From Verrucomicrobia bacterium UBA1200 (lineage in GTDB: Bacteria; Verrucomicrobiota; Kiritimatiellia; RFP12; UBA1067), in assembly GCA_002309765.1 (NCBI GenBank), contig DBXY01000037.1:43072-107071 (forward strand): a stretch of 64,000 bases of DNA. The letters run 5' to 3'. The position numbers and the translations under genes are program-made. Every line of letters begins with the position of its first letter. Position 1 is the stretch's first letter. Below the pieces are notes generated by a model. The model was not told the origin of the DNA. It saw nothing but the letters and a program-made list of their open reading frames with translations, and ran no database searches. Below, one piece after another: positions 52,921 through 63,067 of the stretch.

Positions 52921-54399
52921 CTACTTGCCCAGTTCCTTGATTTTGACGTTACGGAAATAGGGCCGCGCCCCGCCATGCTTTCCTTGGAAACCGATGCTTC
53001 CCTTGGTGGGCAATTCGCAGAACGGCTTACTCAGCCACGGCGGGATCTTGGTACCGTCGGGATTGGTCTTGGCATCCTTCCAGATGTTGAGGTCGGTGTC
53101 CAGCACGTTGGCGCCGTTGAGCGCGATCCGAATGTTCTTGCCCTCGGCCCAAATCGTCATGTGGTTCCACTCGCCTGCCTTTTTGAGGCTCTGGTATTTG
53201 GGACCGATGTGGCCGTACAACCCGGCGTTCTTCAAGTGCGGAGGATCCTTCTTCCACTTGTCGGAAAAATCGTCAAGCAACTGCACCTCGACCGAATTGG
53301 GAATCCAATTCCCTTTGTCACTGCAATAAATCACCACCCCGGAATTGGCCGCCGGATCCATTTTGTACTCAAAATCGAGCACAAAATTCTCATATTCGCC
53401 CTTCGCCCAAATCGCGCTGTCCTTGGACGCGGTGAATGCGTTGTCCTCGTATTTCTCCCAAACGCCTTTCTCAAAATCTGCCAGCTGCTCCAGCTGGTTG
53501 CCGTCCAGCAGGGTACGCCATCCGGCGGCGCCGGTATAGGGATGCACCGAGACAATCCCGGACTTGAGGCACCATTCCCAAACCCGGTCTTTCCAAGTGT
53601 CGGCCGGGGTTCCGGGAACCGGATTCCTCATAAAGCAGTGCGGCTCTTTGGCCATAATATGCAGTTCCGCCGGGATGTGCATGGTGCGCAATTTGTGATA
53701 AACGCGTACCGACACCATCGGCGTCCAACCGTCGGAATCGCCGTGCATCAGACACATCGGCGGCGTGGCGGAGTCGAACTTAAATTCCGGGACCAGGTCG
53801 ACGGACAAATCGTTGCACTTTTCCACCTCGCTCTTTTCCGTGTTCGGAACCAAACCGTATGCGGGGTAAACCGGAACCGCCCAGTTTACGTTACACGGCA
53901 ACTGGTCCAGCTCGTCAATCGGCTCATAAGCCGGAGTCTGGGAAGAGGTGGCAACCATCAGCGTCAAATGACCGCCGGCGCTGCATCCGGTGAAACCGAT
54001 GTTGTCCGGGTTCAATCCGCGCTTTTTGGCTTCGCTGCGCACCATTCGGACCGTGCGCTGGGCATCCTGCCAAGCGGTCACGTGCTTCGGCAAACCCTGC
54101 GGACGCGGAGTGCGGTAACGCATCGTAACCACCGTAACGCCCTTGGAAAGGAAGTAATCGCGAATGGGGGAGACCTCAAACCCGTCAATCCCGCATCCCA
54201 TGTAGCTGCCGCCGGACACGGAGATCAGAATGGCGTCACTCTTCAACTCTTTCGGCGTATGCCACACTAAATAGGGTTTGTAAGGCTGGTTCGCCTGCGG
54301 CGAAGGCATTTTGCCCTCTGGCCACAACGGAACCTCGTCCGCGCCAAACGCCAATCCGCACAACATTGCGGCGCCAAACACTAGCATCAGTCTGTTCAT
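52921..54399 (-). CDS. Secreted alpha/beta-hydrolase fused to DUF1080
   Basis: A 492-residue exported protein (signal peptide about 1-20). Residues about 25-285 are an esterase of the same type as domain 2 of the tandem enzyme at 18 kb, with TGCSAGGH (S140), HGDSDGW (D221) and EPHCF (H254). Residues about 293-490 are a DUF1080/3-keto-disaccharide hydrolase domain: GWRTLLDGNQLEQ, NFVLDFEYKMDPAANSGVVI, SVEVQLLDD, EWNHMTIWAEG and YFRNVKIKELG. Joint deacetylation and glycan binding or cleavage is plausible. It is 27 bases downstream of the next gene on the same strand. Confidence 0.85.
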   Translation of the reverse strand: MNRLMLVFGAAMLCGLAFGADEVPLWPEGKMPSPQANQPYKPYLVWHTPKELKSDAILISVSGGSYMGCGIDGFEVSPIRDYFLSKGVTVVTMRYRTPRPQGLPKHVTAWQDAQRTVRMVRSEAKKRGLNPDNIGFTGCSAGGHLTLMVATSSQTPAYEPIDELDQLPCNVNWAVPVYPAYGLVPNTEKSEVEKCNDLSVDLVPEFKFDSATPPMCLMHGDSDGWTPMVSVRVYHKLRTMHIPAELHIMAKEPHCFMRNPVPGTPADTWKDRVWEWCLKSGIVSVHPYTGAAGWRTLLDGNQLEQLADFEKGVWEKYEDNAFTASKDSAIWAKGEYENFVLDFEYKMDPAANSGVVIYCSDKGNWIPNSVEVQLLDDFSDKWKKDPPHLKNAGLYGHIGPKYQSLKKAGEWNHMTIWAEGKNIRIALNGANVLDTDLNIWKDAKTNPDGTKIPPWLSKPFCELPTKGSIGFQGKHGGARPYFRNVKIKELGK

Positions 54400-54426
54400 T
54401 TTTTCATCCTTTTAAGGTTACGGTTT

Positions 54427-55242
54427 TTAAAAATGCCGCTGTGAAAAATGCGAAGGCCGCTGGGTTTTAACCTTAGGCTGCTCCAAATGCAGCGCGTACC
54501 ACTGCTCGCCCAACCCGGCATTTGAAAACTGCTGGATGCGGTTGTTCGCCAATGCCTCGCGGTTGGCCTTGATAGTGGCATTCTCCATTTTATCGTTGGC
54601 TTGGATCAACACCTTGTGCGCGGAATCGTAATCCTTGCGCTGCACCAGAATCCACGAGTAAAGCGCGTAAAGCAACGTGCCTTGGCCATAACGCAACCGC
54701 AAGGTCTGTTTGCGGAAGAACTTCTCCATGCCGTCGAACTGGTTAAGCATATACATCCGGGCCAGCTTCATTGCCGCCATCAACGGGTCAACCATAAGGG
54801 CTTTGGGCATCAACTCGTCCACCTGTTTGAAATCCTTGATCATCCAATAGAGTTGGAGCCGCATCGTGGCAATCTGCCGGGTCATCATCGGCACCCACGG
54901 AACAAAACGTTCCATGCATTTTGATTTTTCCAGCGCCCGTTTGACCAGTGCCTGCTGGTCATGCTCAATCTCCAGTTGAGCCTGCTTGACACTTCCCGGC
55001 GGACGGGTTTGCCAACGGTTGACCTTGGCCTGAAGCTTCTTCTGACCGTCGAGCAAAATCTGCTGCACGTCGCCCATCGCGGCCTTGACCCGCTTCTGGA
55101 TAATCCAGCTGGACAACACCTGCAGCCCAACCATCAGCAACATGCCCCAGGTTATCGACCAACCCCAGCCGCAAACATGCCCCAGACGCAAGCCCAACGT
55201 CAGAGCCAGCGCAATCGCCGCGTTAATCAGCACTGTGTACAT
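54427..55242 (-). CDS. Membrane protein with TPR-like helices
   Basis: A 271-residue protein with two membrane helices (about 5-20 and 28-48) and a cytoplasmic helical part (about 50-260). The helices include KALMVDPLMAAMKLARMYMLNQFDGMEKFFRK and LLYALYSWILVQRKDYDSAHKVL, reading like TPR units. Its ATG overlaps the accA stop by one base (TAATG), so it is made with the carboxyltransferase. Function unknown; the context could hint at lipid or envelope work. Confidence 0.55.
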   Translation of the reverse strand: MYTVLINAAIALALTLGLRLGHVCGWGWSITWGMLLMVGLQVLSSWIIQKRVKAAMGDVQQILLDGQKKLQAKVNRWQTRPPGSVKQAQLEIEHDQQALVKRALEKSKCMERFVPWVPMMTRQIATMRLQLYWMIKDFKQVDELMPKALMVDPLMAAMKLARMYMLNQFDGMEKFFRKQTLRLRYGQGTLLYALYSWILVQRKDYDSAHKVLIQANDKMENATIKANREALANNRIQQFSNAGLGEQWYALHLEQPKVKTQRPSHFSQRHF

Positions 55243-56072
55243 TATTTGCCCTTAACCTCGAAGTACCTGCCCATCGCGCAGAACTTGTCATAGCGCTTCG
55301 CCACCAATTCGTCGGCGGAAAGACGCTTTAACTCCTTCAGCGCGGCCAGGACGGCCTTTTTTACCGCCGCCGCGGTTGCTTTAGGATCGGTATGCGCACC
55401 TTGGGCGGGTTCGGGCACGATCTCGTCAATCACCCCGAGCTTCTTGAGGGATTCGGCGGTAATCTTGAGCGCCTCCGCCGCGACCGGGGCTTTGGAGCCG
55501 TCACGCCACAGAATCGAGGCGCACCCCTCGGGGGAAATTACGGAATAAACCGCGTTCTGAAGCATCAAAATCTTGTCTCCGACGGCAATGCCCAACGCGC
55601 CGCCGCTGCCGCCTTCGCCGATCACCACCACCACGATCGGGGTGCGGAGCGTGGACATGAACTCCAGATTGTGGGCGATCGCCTCCGCCTGGCCGCGGGC
55701 CTCGGCATCGGCTCCGGGATACGCGCCGGGGGTATCGATAAACGTCACCACCGGCAAACCGAACTTTTCGGCAATCCGCATCAGCCGCATCGCCTTGCGG
55801 TAACCATCCGGACTGGCCATACCGAAATTCGACTCGACGTTTTCCTCAACGGTGCGGCCCTTGCGGTGTCCCATCACCATAACCTTTACGCCGCTAATGG
55901 TGGCAAACCCGCCGATTAACGCGCGATCATCGCCGAACAGACGGTCGCCGTGCAATTCCACGAAATCCTCGCACATCATGGAAATGTATTCCGCCACGTT
56001 CGGGCGTCCCGGATTTCGGGCCAGCTGAACCGTATCCCACGCGGTGCGCTTAACTTGTTTTTTGGTTGCCAT
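55242..56072 (-). CDS. accA: Acetyl-CoA carboxylase carboxyltransferase alpha
   Basis: AccA with AccD moves CO2 from biotin to acetyl-CoA in fatty acid synthesis. The 276-residue protein has ARNPGRPNVAEYISMM, RLFGDDRALIGGFATI, GHRKGRTVEENVESNFGM, FIDTPGAYPGADAEARGQAEAIA and GEGGSGGALGIAVGD. It lacks part of the N-terminal extension of the E. coli protein (319). accD lies 31 bases upstream, an arrangement that keeps the two subunits together. Confidence 0.96.
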   Translation of the reverse strand: MATKKQVKRTAWDTVQLARNPGRPNVAEYISMMCEDFVELHGDRLFGDDRALIGGFATISGVKVMVMGHRKGRTVEENVESNFGMASPDGYRKAMRLMRIAEKFGLPVVTFIDTPGAYPGADAEARGQAEAIAHNLEFMSTLRTPIVVVVIGEGGSGGALGIAVGDKILMLQNAVYSVISPEGCASILWRDGSKAPVAAEALKITAESLKKLGVIDEIVPEPAQGAHTDPKATAAAVKKAVLAALKELKRLSADELVAKRYDKFCAMGRYFEVKGK

Positions 56073-56103
56073 TGCTTAAACTCCTTTCAGTAAAAACCGC
56101 CTG

Positions 56104-56934
56104 TTAAAAACCGGCATAGCGAAGACACTTGGCGACGAACCCCTTAAGCTCATGGCGCTGCACAATGCAGTCCACAAAACCGTGGTCACGGGTGTATTCG
56201 GCGGTCTGGAAATCGTCAGGAAGTTTCTGTTTGATGGTGTTCTCGATCACCCGGCGCCCGGCGAACCCGATCAACGCCTTCGGTTCGGCGATGTTAAGGT
56301 CGCCCAGCATCGCGTAGCTGGCGGAGACGCCGCCGGTGGTGGGATCGGTCAATATCGAGAAGTATGGAAGCCCGGCCTCCTTGACCCGCGCAATGCCCGC
56401 GCTGGTTTTGGCCATCTGCATCAACGATATGATGCCCTCGTGCATCCGCGCCCCGCCGGAGGCGGAAACGATAATCAGCGGGCGGTGCAGCTTTACGGCC
56501 GCTTCGGTAGCCAGCAGGATGCGTTCGCCGGCGCCGCTGCTCAACGAACCGCCGAGGAATTTGAAATCCATCACGCCGATCACCACCGGAATCTTTTCAA
56601 TCGCGGCGGTGCCGGTCACCACCGACTCGAACTCGCCGGTCTTGGCCTTGGTGGCAGCCGCCTTGGCGGCGTAAGTGCCGCTGCCGTCGGAGAAATCCAG
56701 CGGGTCACTGGTTGTAACCTGCGCGTTAATCTCCTCGAAGCTGTCGGTGTCGGTAAGCATTTTAATGCGCTCGCGGCAGGACAAGCGGGCATGGTAATTG
56801 CAACGCGGGCAAACCTTGCCGGACTGTTTCCAGGCATCTTTCTCAACATACGCCTTGCAGGACGGGCAAACCACCCACAACGCTTCCGTAGGCACCCGGA
56901 GCGGGGTTTCGGCCGACTTCTCAAACCACGACAT
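56104..56934 (-). CDS. accD: Acetyl-CoA carboxylase carboxyltransferase beta
   Basis: The 276-residue partner of AccA. The N-terminal zinc ribbon is VCPSCKAYVEKD with VCPRCNYH. The carboxyltransferase core has VVTGTAAIEKIPVVIGVMDFKF, GGSLSSGAGERI, SASGGARMHEGIISLMQM and DPTTGGVSASYAMLGD. ATG 56934 is chosen, with GGAG 7-8 bases upstream and the usual MSWFEK start; a frame open to 56973 is not needed. A TTGCGG-17-TAAATT promoter lies upstream. Confidence 0.96.
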   Translation of the reverse strand: MSWFEKSAETPLRVPTEALWVVCPSCKAYVEKDAWKQSGKVCPRCNYHARLSCRERIKMLTDTDSFEEINAQVTTSDPLDFSDGSGTYAAKAAATKAKTGEFESVVTGTAAIEKIPVVIGVMDFKFLGGSLSSGAGERILLATEAAVKLHRPLIIVSASGGARMHEGIISLMQMAKTSAGIARVKEAGLPYFSILTDPTTGGVSASYAMLGDLNIAEPKALIGFAGRRVIENTIKQKLPDDFQTAEYTRDHGFVDCIVQRHELKGFVAKCLRYAGF

Positions 56935-57003
56935 ATCATTCTCCTCATTAAACCAATGAAACGCGCCGGACATCGAAACAAATCCACCGGCTGAAAATAA
57001 GAT

Positions 57004-57032
57004 AATTTACCAAAAAACACGGAAAACCGCAA
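57004..57032 (-). promoter_or_regulatory. Promoter for accD-accA
   Basis: TTGCGG (57027-57032), 17 bases, TAAATT (57004-57009) on the minus strand. The TTTTTTGG preceding the -10 box recurs in the CotH gene promoter. Confidence 0.5.
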
Positions 57033-57116
57033 TGCCGGATTTTCGTAATTTTTTGGATAAATCAGTCAACCCGCCGTATCCGCAGCGCTACCCAAACTCC
57101 AGTCTGGGCGCTTCGG

Positions 57117-60100
57117 CTATTCCGCCTCGACCTTGACCCGGAAGAACCGTTCCCCTGCCCCGTCCGGGATGTTAAAGATCCAATCTTCCAGCGGGAACAC
57201 CGCGCCCAACGGAATGAAGTTGGTGGAGGTGGAAAGACCTTCCACGGTTTCTGAATAATAGAGTCGGATCACGCCGTTAACCGGGCCGGGATGCTCAGCA
57301 CCGTGAACGGTCAGCCGGGCGGAGCCGCGGATTGAATCGGACTCGTTCGTCACCCACGGGATATCCAACCCGATTTGCGGTTCGCTTTCCGGTACGGTGT
57401 TGACCAGCCAACAATCCGTCAGAGCGTCCGGACTGCCGGAGAAGGAGCTAATCGCGGCCCGGCCGGCGGCAGTCAGCCACAACGAATTCAACCAGACGCG
57501 GACCCGGTCATTGGCCGCCACCGCGTTGGCGATGCCGTCTTTGCCGGTATTGTCAGCCGGCGGCACAAACGACGGACGCCATTGATCCTGTTCCGTTACC
57601 GATGTGCCGAATTGCTGCGCGACAAAACTCGCACCGGTACCGTCGCAAGCCTTATCCCACCAATCGGAATCGACCCCGGCGTTTTGAATCAGCGACCCCT
57701 CGGCATCGCTCAGCCGCAGATCGACTTTGCCGTTGGTGATTTTTGTGTCCGGCCAATAAAGCGCCTTGGTAAGCACAAGCGACCCGGCGGGAGGAAGCGA
57801 CAATCCGGACGGCAAAACCAGTTCCAGCGAAGTGTTGGCGCTTCCCGACTTGGCTCCGGCGATCCGTACCCCGGACAAATCAAGCGACGCCGCGTCCAAT
57901 AGATTGGTCAGCCCGATAAACTCCGCGCCGTCCCCATCATTATCGGCAGACACGCTCATAACCTCCGCTACGCGCAGCCCCATCGCCAAATCGGAATCCG
58001 ACGGAGCGACGGTATCGACAATGTCCACCGCCTCCAACGCGCTCCACTCGCCGGTGGAGGACAGCACCCTAGCCCGTAGCCTCATGCCGGCAGCCGGGAC
58101 CGCAAGTCCGCCTTCGACAGACCCAGTCTCCGGATAGGAAAACGCCAAATCCCAAGCGATGTCAGAACTGGTCGCATTGGCCTGATGCACCTCCGCGGCG
58201 ATAACATTCGTACCGGCCTTGAGCAAACCGACCGGAATCGCGTACTCCGCCTCCACGTCAGCCGGGTTGATGTATCCGGTGGTGAAAGTGCTGTAACTTA
58301 CCTCACCGGCAGGGATCAGCGAGCTTCTGCCCACCTCCACGCCATTGACGTACAGGATGTAACCGTCGTCAAAATAAGCGGTTACTTTAATCGACGCCGC
58401 CTTGGCGGCCGATGCCGGAAGCGTAACCGACTTGCGGAAGTAATAGGTGGTGACCTGCGTTCCGGACGAAGCGTGGTTGACGTAACGGCTCAGCTTGGTG
58501 GAGAAACTTATGCTGCTCGCGAAACCGAACGACCCGGTTCCCGAACTCCATCCGGAATCGTTAAATTGAACCGCCTTCCACGAATTGCCGGAGGCATCCG
58601 TTCCCGGCTCGTTGCCGTTGTCATAATATTTCCACGAGGAACCTTTTGAAAACGCTTCGGCATAGCCCACCGGCGGCAATCCGCCGGTGTAGGTCAAAGC
58701 CGATTCGCTAACGCTGCCGCCGCTAAGCCGCGGGTCGGAACCGTCGGTGGTGTAATAAACCGTCCCCGACGTGCCGCCGGTCAGATACACCTTCTCGCCG
58801 CGTTCCATGACCGACTTGTCGGGTATGGTGGCATTTCCGGCATTTACCGCCGTGGGGGCGTTTATCGAGGGATACCAACCAACCGAACGGTACTGCGAAA
58901 CCATAACGTCCGTGCGCGCACTGATGAACGAAAGCCGGGCGTTGCAAGCCGAGATCCAAGTGTCCCGGGTACGGCTGCCGCCGCCCCAGCGCGCCGCCTC
59001 GCAAACCACCGCGTCATCCAACTCGGCCATGCGTTTCCTGAACCGTTCGCTAGCCTTGGCCACGGTCATCGCGCCGCCCTCGCGCACGCATTCGCGATAG
59101 ATCAAATCGCCGAACGCCAGTTTGTACTCGGCATTGTCGCAAAGCTTGTAGTGCATCTCCATCGGGTTGAAGTTGGCCAGCGTCTTAAAGTTTGCGTTAT
59201 AGACCTCCGTGCCGTAGGTCATCAAATTGTCGGTGGCGCTCTTCCCGTTCGCGCCCATCGAGTGTTCCGCGTCATGGCGGTTGAACACCCATCCCCGCTT
59301 GGTTATTCCGTCAACAACGTTGGTACCGTCGTAACGGTTACGCAGCGCCGCCATGTTGTTGGCCTTGGTGCCCGCCGCCGGCGCGTCGGTATCATTGGCG
59401 AAATGCGAGGTCAACACGTGAACCATAATATTGGTGGCGTCAAGGTAAATCGGATAAGCCGGATTGGGCGTTCCGTCAGGATTCAACCCCAGCACCCGGC
59501 GGTAGTTGTTCGAATGGCTCGCGTCATACCCTTGGTTGACGGTAATGTCCCAGAAGTTTTCCCAACCCTTGGTCTCACCCTCAACCACCCCGGTAACGTA
59601 TCCCGGCTGCGAAGTGCGCACCACGTCGTAATCCTCCGACTTGCCGCCGAAATATGACTCGCCGTAATTCCCGTCGACACGCTCTTCGGTCTGGTAAACT
59701 CCCCAATAGGTGCCGTTGATGAAAAGGTTGTAATAACGGCTGCGGTTGTAAGGCTCGCCCATATCCCGCTGCGAATCGCGGGAGAAGCACTCCTCGATAA
59801 AGGTGAAAGAGTTGTTGCCGTTCGCCCAAGAGTAGTTCTGCGCGGTCCGCAAATCAACCTTGTCAAAAGAATCAGCCCCCTCGTCTCCAAACAACGGGAA
59901 ATCCAGTTTGCCCATACCGTACTCGCTGCGGAAGAAAAAGCGGAACGAGTGTTTGGGATAAGAGCTGCCCCTGCTATACGCGCCGCGGATGCGGATTCCG
60001 GCCGGGACGCTGAACTCGGCGGCGCTGTTGGTCGGGCTGATCAGCTCCAGCATGGTTTTGCGCTCCCAACTGCGTCCGTTGCCGGTGGCGTTGACATAAA

Positions 60101-62882
60101 TGCCGGTGGACGAGTTGAAAAGATTGGCCGGATCGATAACCAGCGACAGCGTGTCGATGGAGTTGGTGAAGCCCGCCAAAAGCCGGTCTCGGTAGTTGGA
60201 GACGATGGTCTGGTTCATGCCGTACACCATCTTCTGGTTGTTAACCGATTGACTGGTGGGGAAACCGTTCGGAGGGTTGGAGTTTTGCACCAACACGTCA
60301 TTAAGGAACAAATAGGTGGCGGAGGTGTCGATCTGCAAAATACTGTCCGCGTCCGGCACCGCCGCCCTCACGCAGGTGGTACGGCTGATAGTGATCGGCC
60401 CGGTGTAAAGCGTCGAAGCCGCAGAAGGCGAGGTTCCGTTGGTGGTGTAGTATATGGCCGCGCCGGGATTATCGGCACAACTCAATTCCAACTGGAACGG
60501 CGCGGTCTTCCAACCGTGTGGCACCGAAAACGCCACTTCGCTAGTGGGCCCGCTCCGCCCTGCCCCGTTCTCCGCATTCGGGGTCGGCTTTTCATAATAA
60601 ACCAATTCGCCGTCGTTATCATTCCACAACACCTCCGGCGCAAGCAGGAAGTCGGGATCGTCGGCACTGTTGTTGTAAGCGGTTATCTCTAAAATGTTTT
60701 CCCCGTTATGGACCAGAGAAACCGGAATGTCGAAATATTCGTACGCCAGCGCGGCGTCCACGCTTCGCTTCGCCGTCGGCACTGACGCGAATTCCACCCC
60801 GTTGAGTTTAGCGACAAATCCGTCGGCATAACGGATCCGCAGCAAAAACGAGTCTTTGGGCGCCGGCTCGCCGGCCATGTTGAACGTCCCGCGCCAATCC
60901 AGTGACGCGGTCTGGCCCAGCATTTCGTCAGCAACATTGACCGCGATATTGGCGTCCATCGCCCCGGCATGCCTCACCCCGCTGGCGGCGGAACCAAGCA
61001 GATGGAAATCGTCCCGATCTTCCTCCCACTCTTTTTCGCCAGCCGCCACGCTCAGGTCCAATGCGGCACCGCCGCCTTTCTCGAAAAAGACCAGCCGGAG
61101 ATCGTACGCGCCAGCCTCGGGCAGACTGAACGTGCTGTGGGTTTGCGCGTAACTACGGGAATCGGTATATTCCCAAGTCCAGCTTTGGCCGCGACGCGAC
61201 AGCGTAGCCGTAAAACCGTCGTCGCTCCCGCATGAGAACGTCCATAACCCGGCTTCGGGAATGAGCACCGTGCCGGTCACCACCACCACAAAATTGTCGC
61301 CCGACACGCCGGGAAATGCGGTGTAGCTATAACCGGCGGTTGGGGAACCGTCATCATTAAAAGCGATGGTTTCGCACAAATTGATGGTCGGATTAGCCAA
61401 CCAGTGCGCGGGATCCGCCAGCATCGACTCGGCAATTTCAGAATCCGTGACCGTGCTGTCCATCCGATACGCCGTCACCGTGAACCCGGAGTTCAAGGCC
61501 GACATACCGACCGGTCCGGAAGCATCCTGCCATTGTCCATCGCCGACACGATACTGCGCGTTGCCGTTCTCATTGAAAACCGTACGCTGTATTCCGCCCG
61601 ACCCCACCGAAATGTCTTTGATCTGCTTGCCGAAGTCAATTTGCTGAATCTTTACGCCATCGGGACTGGCCAGAAACAGCGGTTCGCCGGATGACGACAG
61701 CCCGATTCTGGTGTATGCCTCGTTGGCGGCGAAGCTGTTGTAGTCCTTGTCCGCCCATACAATCTTGAAACTATGGGGGGGAATTACGCACGAACCCTGG
61801 ATTTTCTCCCATTTGGTGATTTTCTTGTCCGGATTGTCGGACAAATACCAACCCGTCAAATCAATATCGAAATCGGCGTCGTTTTTCAGTTCCACCCAGT
61901 CTAATCCGGTGCCGCCGTTTCTAGTCGTCAGCGTATTGCCGTTCGACGCCATAATCTCGTTTATCGAAAGCACCTCCGCCGCCGAGGCCACCATCGGCCG
62001 GCCTTCCTCAGGCAACGTCATCGATTGATCAACCCTAAAATCCATGCCGGTGCCGTTCGACACATATCCGCCGGCGACCTTAAACGCGACCGAAACCAAC
62101 GCGCCTTCCGGCACCTGGTAATTACCCTCGACGTTCGGTTCGACCGGCACCCCGGCCACCGTCACTTGGGATACGGTTAAATGATCCAGCACGGGAATCG
62201 TCAGCACCACCGACGGCACAATGTAATCCGACGCGCCGCTCAATTGGGACAACTCACCGGTCCCGACGCACTTAACCTTGGTGATGTTAAAAGAATCGTC
62301 GGTGCATATAATGTCCAACCAATCCCTGCCGTCCGCGGTAAGCTGAGTCCCCGCGACCGAATACGAAATCTGCGGCGTACCACCGGTTTTTCGCATTTTA
62401 ACGTCAATCTGAACTTCCTGGTTCAACACCGGAAGCGAACCCGACAACTTGACCCATCGGTTGGTCGCGCCAATCGTATCTTTGGCCCATCCGTAGTACG
62501 ACAAACCGCCGCTTTCGCTACCCGTCACGGTTATCGCGCCCTTGGCGATATTACTGCATTGCGGCAGCGTCGAGAATGCGGCGGTGAAATTAACCCGCAA
62601 CGACAACACCAATTCCCCGTCGTTAATCGGACGGGAAACTGCCGGCAAAAACACCAAAGGGTCTTGGATCGATGATTCGATTTTCAACCTGCGGTTCCCG
62701 GCATCGCCCAACAAAGAGCCGCCGTAAGTTCCAAGCCACGTTCCGGTACCGACCACGATATGGTCGGAACCGTCGGTCGGCCATTCCTCGTAACCGCCGA
62801 TTCCCGCGTCAAACCACTCCAAGGCCGATGCACAGGTCGCAAAAACCAGAAAAAAGGAAAACAAAAACACGTTCTTTTTCAT
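57117..62882 (-). CDS. Giant CotH-kinase-like surface protein
   Basis: A 1921-residue exported protein (signal peptide about 1-20). Domains in rough order: N-terminal beta region; lamin-tail domain (300-420; VLSINEIMASNG, DWVELKNDADFDIDLTGWYL); PA14-like domain (515-605); two chitobiase-like caps (787-860, AIYYTTNGTSPS; near 1377, VYYTTDGSDPR); CotH domain (895-1330), with IRGAYSRGSSYPKHSFRFFF, NLFINGTYWGVYQTEERVD and a DxDAPAAG-type stretch; jelly-roll units with NGVE motifs; a second lamin-tail domain (1636-1740). CotH-like kinases phosphorylate secreted proteins, but the catalytic residues cannot be verified here. ATG 62882 begins the signal peptide. Confidence 0.75.
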   Translation of the reverse strand: MKKNVFLFSFFLVFATCASALEWFDAGIGGYEEWPTDGSDHIVVGTGTWLGTYGGSLLGDAGNRRLKIESSIQDPLVFLPAVSRPINDGELVLSLRVNFTAAFSTLPQCSNIAKGAITVTGSESGGLSYYGWAKDTIGATNRWVKLSGSLPVLNQEVQIDVKMRKTGGTPQISYSVAGTQLTADGRDWLDIICTDDSFNITKVKCVGTGELSQLSGASDYIVPSVVLTIPVLDHLTVSQVTVAGVPVEPNVEGNYQVPEGALVSVAFKVAGGYVSNGTGMDFRVDQSMTLPEEGRPMVASAAEVLSINEIMASNGNTLTTRNGGTGLDWVELKNDADFDIDLTGWYLSDNPDKKITKWEKIQGSCVIPPHSFKIVWADKDYNSFAANEAYTRIGLSSSGEPLFLASPDGVKIQQIDFGKQIKDISVGSGGIQRTVFNENGNAQYRVGDGQWQDASGPVGMSALNSGFTVTAYRMDSTVTDSEIAESMLADPAHWLANPTINLCETIAFNDDGSPTAGYSYTAFPGVSGDNFVVVVTGTVLIPEAGLWTFSCGSDDGFTATLSRRGQSWTWEYTDSRSYAQTHSTFSLPEAGAYDLRLVFFEKGGGAALDLSVAAGEKEWEEDRDDFHLLGSAASGVRHAGAMDANIAVNVADEMLGQTASLDWRGTFNMAGEPAPKDSFLLRIRYADGFVAKLNGVEFASVPTAKRSVDAALAYEYFDIPVSLVHNGENILEITAYNNSADDPDFLLAPEVLWNDNDGELVYYEKPTPNAENGAGRSGPTSEVAFSVPHGWKTAPFQLELSCADNPGAAIYYTTNGTSPSAASTLYTGPITISRTTCVRAAVPDADSILQIDTSATYLFLNDVLVQNSNPPNGFPTSQSVNNQKMVYGMNQTIVSNYRDRLLAGFTNSIDTLSLVIDPANLFNSSTGIYVNATGNGRSWERKTMLELISPTNSAAEFSVPAGIRIRGAYSRGSSYPKHSFRFFFRSEYGMGKLDFPLFGDEGADSFDKVDLRTAQNYSWANGNNSFTFIEECFSRDSQRDMGEPYNRSRYYNLFINGTYWGVYQTEERVDGNYGESYFGGKSEDYDVVRTSQPGYVTGVVEGETKGWENFWDITVNQGYDASHSNNYRRVLGLNPDGTPNPAYPIYLDATNIMVHVLTSHFANDTDAPAAGTKANNMAALRNRYDGTNVVDGITKRGWVFNRHDAEHSMGANGKSATDNLMTYGTEVYNANFKTLANFNPMEMHYKLCDNAEYKLAFGDLIYRECVREGGAMTVAKASERFRKRMAELDDAVVCEAARWGGGSRTRDTWISACNARLSFISARTDVMVSQYRSVGWYPSINAPTAVNAGNATIPDKSVMERGEKVYLTGGTSGTVYYTTDGSDPRLSGGSVSESALTYTGGLPPVGYAEAFSKGSSWKYYDNGNEPGTDASGNSWKAVQFNDSGWSSGTGSFGFASSISFSTKLSRYVNHASSGTQVTTYYFRKSVTLPASAAKAASIKVTAYFDDGYILYVNGVEVGRSSLIPAGEVSYSTFTTGYINPADVEAEYAIPVGLLKAGTNVIAAEVHQANATSSDIAWDLAFSYPETGSVEGGLAVPAAGMRLRARVLSSTGEWSALEAVDIVDTVAPSDSDLAMGLRVAEVMSVSADNDGDGAEFIGLTNLLDAASLDLSGVRIAGAKSGSANTSLELVLPSGLSLPPAGSLVLTKALYWPDTKITNGKVDLRLSDAEGSLIQNAGVDSDWWDKACDGTGASFVAQQFGTSVTEQDQWRPSFVPPADNTGKDGIANAVAANDRVRVWLNSLWLTAAGRAAISSFSGSPDALTDCWLVNTVPESEPQIGLDIPWVTNESDSIRGSARLTVHGAEHPGPVNGVIRLYYSETVEGLSTSTNFIPLGAVFPLEDWIFNIPDGAGERFFRVKVEAE

Positions 62883-62892
62883 TATGGGAGAT

Positions 62893-62922
62893 ATTTTACC
62901 AAAAAACGGGGCAGTTTGTCCA
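62893..62922 (-). promoter_or_regulatory. Promoter for CotH-like gene
   Basis: TGGACA (62917-62922), 18 bases, TAAAAT (62893-62898) on the minus strand. The leader is only about 10 bases, so translation may start with a short or no leader. Confidence 0.45.
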
Positions 62923-62981
62923 TTACATATCAATCTTCGACGACTATTTTTATTACAATGCGAATTGTGGGAAAATTGCAC

Positions 62982-63010
62982 CTTGCCAGCGGCGGCCACA
63001 AATGGTAAAA
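62982..63010 (+). promoter_or_regulatory. Promoter for DUF1080 gene
   Basis: TTGCCA (62982-62987), 17 bases, TAAAAT (63005-63010), about 50 bases before GTG 63068. Divergent from the CotH-like promoter. Confidence 0.55.
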
Positions 63011-63067
63011 TTGCCTCGTTTTTTCATAGGGTTATTGTCTAAAACTGGAAACGATAAGGAGCGAGCT